In this document: in pieces, positions 15,159 through 16,305 of the stretch | How positions within the stretch are numbered: position 1 is the stretch's first letter | Layout: each line of letters starts with the position of its first letter | Origin: Rhizobiaceae bacterium | GTDB lineage: Bacteria > Pseudomonadota > Alphaproteobacteria > Rhizobiales > Rhizobiaceae | Length of the DNA: 16,305 nucleotides | Assembly (NCBI GenBank): GCA_021648425.1 | Contig: JAKISV010000046.1 | Span: 1-16,305, forward strand | Direction of reading: 5' to 3' | Program-made: the position numbers and the translations under genes | The notes under the pieces: generated by a model | The model's database searches: none | What the model was told of the DNA's origin: nothing | Seen by the model: only the letters and a program-made list of their open reading frames with translations

Positions 15159-16069
15159 TATTTCCCCCAGCGCTTTTGCAGCTTGAGTTTTTCTCGCACA
15201 TCTTGTGGCGACAAAATATTGTAGCCCATTGTTCGCGCAATGAAGGCAGCCTTTTTAACCAGCTCGCCATTGGTTGCGAGTTTTCCTTTTTCGAGCCAGA
15301 TATTATCCTCCAGCCCGACACGAATATTACCGCCAGCAAGCGCCGCAAGTGCAACATAGGGCATCTGATTGCGTGCAATGGAGAACGCAGAAAATATCCA
15401 GCCTTCAGGTAGATTTTGCACAAGTGCGTTGAAAGTGGAAATGTCATCAGGCGCTCCCCAGGGGATGCCCATGCAAAGCTGAATAACCACCGGGTCGTCA
15501 ATCAGGCCCTGTTCCTTCAGCCATTTCGCCAATACCAGATGGCCGCTGTCAAATACCTCAATTTCAGGACGCACACCAAGGCTTTGGATTTGCCCGGCCA
15601 TTTCACACAGCATTGAAGGCGTATTGGTCATCACATAATCGCCCTCACCAAAATTCATTGTGCCACAATCCAGCGTGCAGATTTCCGGCAGCAATTCGCG
15701 TACATGCAAAAGCCGTTCAGTTGCTCCCGCCATGTCGGTGCCAGATGGGTTTGGTGGCAACGGGTTTTCCGCCGAACCCAGTGTCAGATCTCCGCCCATG
15801 CCCGCAGTAAGGTTCAAGACAACATCAACACCCGATTGCGCAATCAACTCTACGACCTGTTTATACAAATGCAGATCGCGCGCCGGTGCGCCGCTCTTTG
15901 GGTCACGCACGTGAATATGAGCGATCGCCGCTCCTTCGTTTGCCGCATCTATAGCCGCATCCGCGATTTCCTGCGGCGTCACCGGCACCTTGTCAGAGCG
16001 TTGGGTAGTATCGCCTGAACCGGTGACGGCGCAGGTTATAAAAACATCTCGATTTGCAGAAAGTGGCAT
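15158..16069 (-). CDS. Beta-keto acid cleavage enzyme (BKACE, DUF849), probable 3-dehydrocarnitine:acetyl-CoA type
   Basis: A 303-residue zinc enzyme of the BKACE family (relatives of 3-keto-5-aminohexanoate cleavage enzyme). It should convert 3-dehydrocarnitine and acetyl-CoA to betainyl-CoA and acetoacetate. Zinc ligands are visible as H51 and H53 in AHIHVRDP, with a conserved E254 in VGLEDN as the likely third. FITCAVTGSGDTT near the start, VLNLTAGMGGDL (84-95) and PEIEVFDSGHL (168-178) are family motifs. It is the first gene of the five-gene operon and lies directly before lcdH, which points to 3-dehydrocarnitine as the substrate, as shown for the Sinorhizobium meliloti carnitine pathway. 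About 120 bases of promoter region separate it from the upstream regulator gene. Confidence 0.88.
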   Translation of the reverse strand: MPLSANRDVFITCAVTGSGDTTQRSDKVPVTPQEIADAAIDAANEGAAIAHIHVRDPKSGAPARDLHLYKQVVELIAQSGVDVVLNLTAGMGGDLTLGSAENPLPPNPSGTDMAGATERLLHVRELLPEICTLDCGTMNFGEGDYVMTNTPSMLCEMAGQIQSLGVRPEIEVFDSGHLVLAKWLKEQGLIDDPVVIQLCMGIPWGAPDDISTFNALVQNLPEGWIFSAFSIARNQMPYVALAALAGGNIRVGLEDNIWLEKGKLATNGELVKKAAFIARTMGYNILSPQDVREKLKLQKRWGK

Positions 16070-16087
16070 AAGGGTTGTCCCAAAAAA

Positions 16088-16167
16088 GCAATATTGCGTT
16101 GCAGATTAACAATCTAAACACCAAAACCATTATGCTATTTAAAAATTTGCGCAACAAGTTTGCACAA
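16088..16167. promoter_or_regulatory. Operator-like repeats upstream of the carnitine operon
   Basis: Several symmetric or repeated words cluster in the short promoter region of the operon. These are the perfect palindrome GCAATATTGC (16088-16097), the inverted repeat AGATT-aac-AATCT (16103-16115, LysR-like with its AT-rich dyad), and the direct repeat TTTGCGCAA / TTTGCACAA (16146-16154 and 16159-16167, 13 bases apart, the first containing the palindrome TTGCGCAA). No clear -35/-10 pair was assigned. Which protein binds is unknown; the adjacent LysR-like regulator is the obvious candidate. Confidence 0.45.
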
Positions 16168-16191
16168 AGCCGACAGTTACAAACTTCGCCT

Positions 16192-16305
16192 TCAAACAAT
16201 ATTCCGATTTGCTTTCAAAATTGCCGTCAGGTTTTTCTGGTCTACCCGCATCTGATTGATTAGCCAGTCACGCACTTCTTCCACTGCCGGGCGCATGGGG
16301 GTGAG
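16192..16305 (-). CDS. Probable LysR-family regulator, C-terminal end (partial)
   Basis: Only the last 37 codons are in the window; the rest lies beyond the right edge. The visible tail contains RPAVEEVRDWLINQM, like the end of GcvA-type LysR regulators, where a Pro-x-x-x-x-x-R-D/A-W-L segment closes the effector-binding domain. It ends with a TGA at 16194-16192, about 120 bases before the carnitine operon and in the same direction. If it is a LysR protein it may sense carnitine or a betaine and control the operon, though LysR genes are more often divergent from their targets. The family call rests on one short motif. Confidence 0.5.
   Translation of the reverse strand, partial: LTPMRPAVEEVRDWLINQMRVDQKNLTAILKANRNIV

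Noticed and set aside
16192..16305. CdhR-type (AraC/GlxA) carnitine regulator
   Set aside because: The visible tail lacks the AraC helix-turn-helix ending and looks like the end of a LysR effector domain.
1..16305. CRISPR arrays, tRNA or rRNA genes, insertion sequences with transposase
   Set aside because: No regularly spaced repeats, no recognised RNA gene signatures and no transposase-like reading frame were seen on either strand.

Overview
The window looks like the chromosome of an alphaproteobacterium with fairly balanced base composition. The clues are an FnrN/FnrL-type regulator with C-x2-C-x7-C cysteine spacing, a DUF1194 protein, a DUF3772-type MscS channel, and an aerobic carnitine cluster of the rhizobial kind (lcdH next to a beta-keto acid cleavage enzyme). 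The genus cannot be told from this sequence. No transposase, phage gene, CRISPR array, rRNA or tRNA was seen.

Layout, left to right. (1) 1-1564, + strand: the C-terminal end of a polysaccharide flippase-like membrane protein, overlapping a CelD/BioF2-type GNAT acetyltransferase by 4 bases; this is probably the end of a surface-polysaccharide cluster. (2) 1567-5719, - strand: a large MscS-family channel followed after 4 bases by an AMP-forming acyl-CoA synthetase. (3) 5850-7560: an oxygen-sensing module. It has an Fnr-type regulator whose start codon touches the end of a 76-base imperfect inverted repeat, a convergent hemerythrin-like protein, and a gene-free stretch with two Fnr boxes. One box fits a promoter for the hemerythrin gene. 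The other points towards a strong + strand terminator with no ORF of convincing size in between, so I propose an Fnr-activated small RNA of about 105 nt with an anti-Shine-Dalgarno-like CU-rich motif. (4) 7561-10142: adenine deaminase (-) and a divergent secreted DUF1194/VWA-like protein (+). (5) 16069-10151, - strand: a tight five-gene operon: beta-keto acid cleavage enzyme, L-carnitine dehydrogenase, acyl-CoA dehydrogenase, ADP-forming acyl-CoA ligase, CaiD-like hydratase. (6) 16192-16305: the C-terminal end of a probable LysR-type regulator, in the same direction.

Read as a pathway, the operon would take gamma-butyrobetaine or crotonobetaine through CoA thioesters to L-carnitinyl-CoA, release L-carnitine, oxidise it to 3-dehydrocarnitine, and split that with acetyl-CoA into acetoacetate and betainyl-CoA, the precursor of glycine betaine. 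No thioesterase is present and the ligase is of the reversible ADP-forming class. This raises the possibility that the ligase both activates substrates and recovers ATP from product thioesters.

The strongest candidate for something undescribed is the Fnr box / small RNA / terminator unit at 7396-7548. The carnitine operon with its non-standard ligase and its Asp-for-Glu dehydrogenase comes second.
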